A stretch of 64,000 nucleotides of DNA from Burkholderia sp. GAS332. GTDB lineage: Bacteria; Pseudomonadota; Gammaproteobacteria; Burkholderiales; Burkholderiaceae. The translations under genes were made by a program, and so were the position numbers. Positions within the stretch are counted from its first letter, which is position 1. Each line of letters begins with the position of its first letter. The notes beneath the pieces were generated by a model that made no database searches, was not told the origin of the DNA, and saw nothing but the letters and a program-made list of their open reading frames with translations. The stretch spans positions 3,100,001 to 3,164,000 of the forward strand of contig FSRV01000001.1 of assembly GCA_900142905.1 (NCBI GenBank), written 5' to 3'. Below, piece after piece: positions 63,289 through 64,000 of this stretch.

Positions 63289-64000
63289 ATGAACACGATG
63301 ACCGATACCGCCGCGCTGGCCGCTGCCGCCGCGGAACCCGCGGCGCCGACTTTCCGCGACGAACTGCTGGCCGCGGGCCTGCTGATCGATACCGGTGAAA
63401 ACGGCCTGTACGGCCGCAGCCAGATTTTCGAAGACGTGGTGGAGCGCCTGAACGTGGCGATCACGCATCTCGGCGCGGACCAGCAGCCGGAAGTGCTGCG
63501 CTTTCCGCCCGCCATGCGCCGCACCGATTTCGAAGACAGCGAATACCTGAAGAGCTTCCCGAACCTCGCCGGCACGATCCACTCGTTCTGCGGCAACGAC
63601 ATGGGCCACCAGCGCCTGTTGCGCGCACTCGACGACGCCATAACCGAGCGCGACGACGAACGCAGCGAAGAATGGATGGCGCAGCAGAAACCGACTCACG
63701 TGGTCCTCACGCCGGCCGCCTGCTATCCGATCTATCCGGTGATGGCGCGGCGCGGCCCGCTGCCCACCGGCGGCCGCACGATCGATGTGCTGTCGTATTG
63801 CTTCCGCCACGAACCGTCGCTCGATCCGGGCCGCATGCAGATGTTCCGGCAGCGCGAATACGTGCGCCTCGGCAGCGCCGAGCAGGTGATGGCGTTCCGG
63901 CAAATGTGGGTGGAGCGCGGCTCGCTGCTGATTACGCTACTGCAGCTGCCGGTGGAAGTGGATCTCGCCAACGATCCGTTCTTCGGCCGCGGCGGCAAGA
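63289..64000 (+). CDS. Amino acid:[carrier protein] ligase (atypical SerRS-like), 5' part
   Basis: The first ~237 codons; the gene continues past the window. FRDELLAAGLLIDTGENGLY, SEYLKSFPNLAGTIHSFCGN, THVVLTPAACYPIYPVMARR, VLSYCFRHEPSLDPGRMQMF and RQREYVRLGSAEQVMAFRQM match the class II synthetase-like ligases first described from Bradyrhizobium (bll0957 type), which activate glycine or alanine and load them on a carrier protein instead of tRNA. They lack the tRNA-binding arm of SerRS. It starts 1 base after the dehydrogenase stop, in one operon with the carrier protein. Confidence 0.88.
   Translation, partial: MNTMTDTAALAAAAAEPAAPTFRDELLAAGLLIDTGENGLYGRSQIFEDVVERLNVAITHLGADQQPEVLRFPPAMRRTDFEDSEYLKSFPNLAGTIHSFCGNDMGHQRLLRALDDAITERDDERSEEWMAQQKPTHVVLTPAACYPIYPVMARRGPLPTGGRTIDVLSYCFRHEPSLDPGRMQMFRQREYVRLGSAEQVMAFRQMWVERGSLLITLLQLPVEVDLANDPFFGRGGK

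Overview
The window looks like a chromosome segment of a Paraburkholderia/Burkholderia-type betaproteobacterium. The support is high GC content, codon use rich in GCG/CTG/CGC, gene families and orders typical of that group (aat-bpt, ssuDCBF, MHS-family transporters, LysR/GntR/TetR regulators) and Burkholderia-style dispersed GC-rich repeats. This assignment is by recognition, not by database search.

Layout. 0-5.3 kb: the 5' end of an NMT1/SsuA-like binding protein, a GT2 glycosyltransferase, and a polar amino-acid ABC importer (binding protein plus two permeases, no ATPase). 5.3-8.1 kb: an MHS transporter and a gene-poor block of tandem and inverted repeats. 8.1-18.7 kb: a LysR regulator, an M20 peptidase and a second MHS transporter gene that has been split by a 6,033-bp mobile element. 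18.8-26.8 kb: housekeeping and accessory genes (aldo/keto reductase, DUF3820, TRIC channel, APS kinase plus TPR sulfotransferase, DusA, tRNA-His, HicAB). 26.9-31.1 kb: small genes and the sulfonate operon ssuD-ssuC-ssuB-ssuF. 31.6-38.1 kb: 3-hydroxyisobutyryl-CoA hydrolase, a divergent TetR/NAD-epimerase pair with a palindromic operator, small proteins, an SMR pump and initiator tRNA-Met. 38.5-47.6 kb: Nudix, the two N-degron transferases Aat and Bpt, PyrD, a second ATPase-less amino-acid importer, signal peptidase, an oxidoreductase, a GntR regulator and a flavin reductase. 47.6-61.4 kb: an exopolysaccharide/O-antigen-type cluster (methyltransferase, tandem alpha/beta hydrolase, GT2, Wzx-like flippase, three GT4 enzymes, a secreted NHL/beta-propeller protein, a Wzy/ligase-like membrane protein, a GNAT protein). 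61.7-64 kb: an operon of a discrete carrier protein, an acyl-CoA-dehydrogenase-like flavoprotein and an amino acid:[carrier protein] ligase (SerRS-like, cut by the window end).

The most interesting locus is 12377-18417. A three-gene recombinase module (467-aa tyrosine recombinase, 1034-aa tyrosine recombinase, 211-aa small protein, with overlapping reading frames) plus a type II thymidine kinase sits inside the MFS gene. An 8-bp direct repeat GTGTATAT lies at both junctions, and joining the flanks at this repeat restores an uninterrupted 427-codon MFS gene. The module resembles Tn554 TnpABC and, by gene sizes and order, the GmtY-GmtZ-GmtX trio described for gamma-mobile-trio islands. Here it is in a betaproteobacterial background with thymidine kinase as the only apparent cargo. 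The second and third proteins share a ~58-residue repeat domain (two copies in the large recombinase, one in the small protein).
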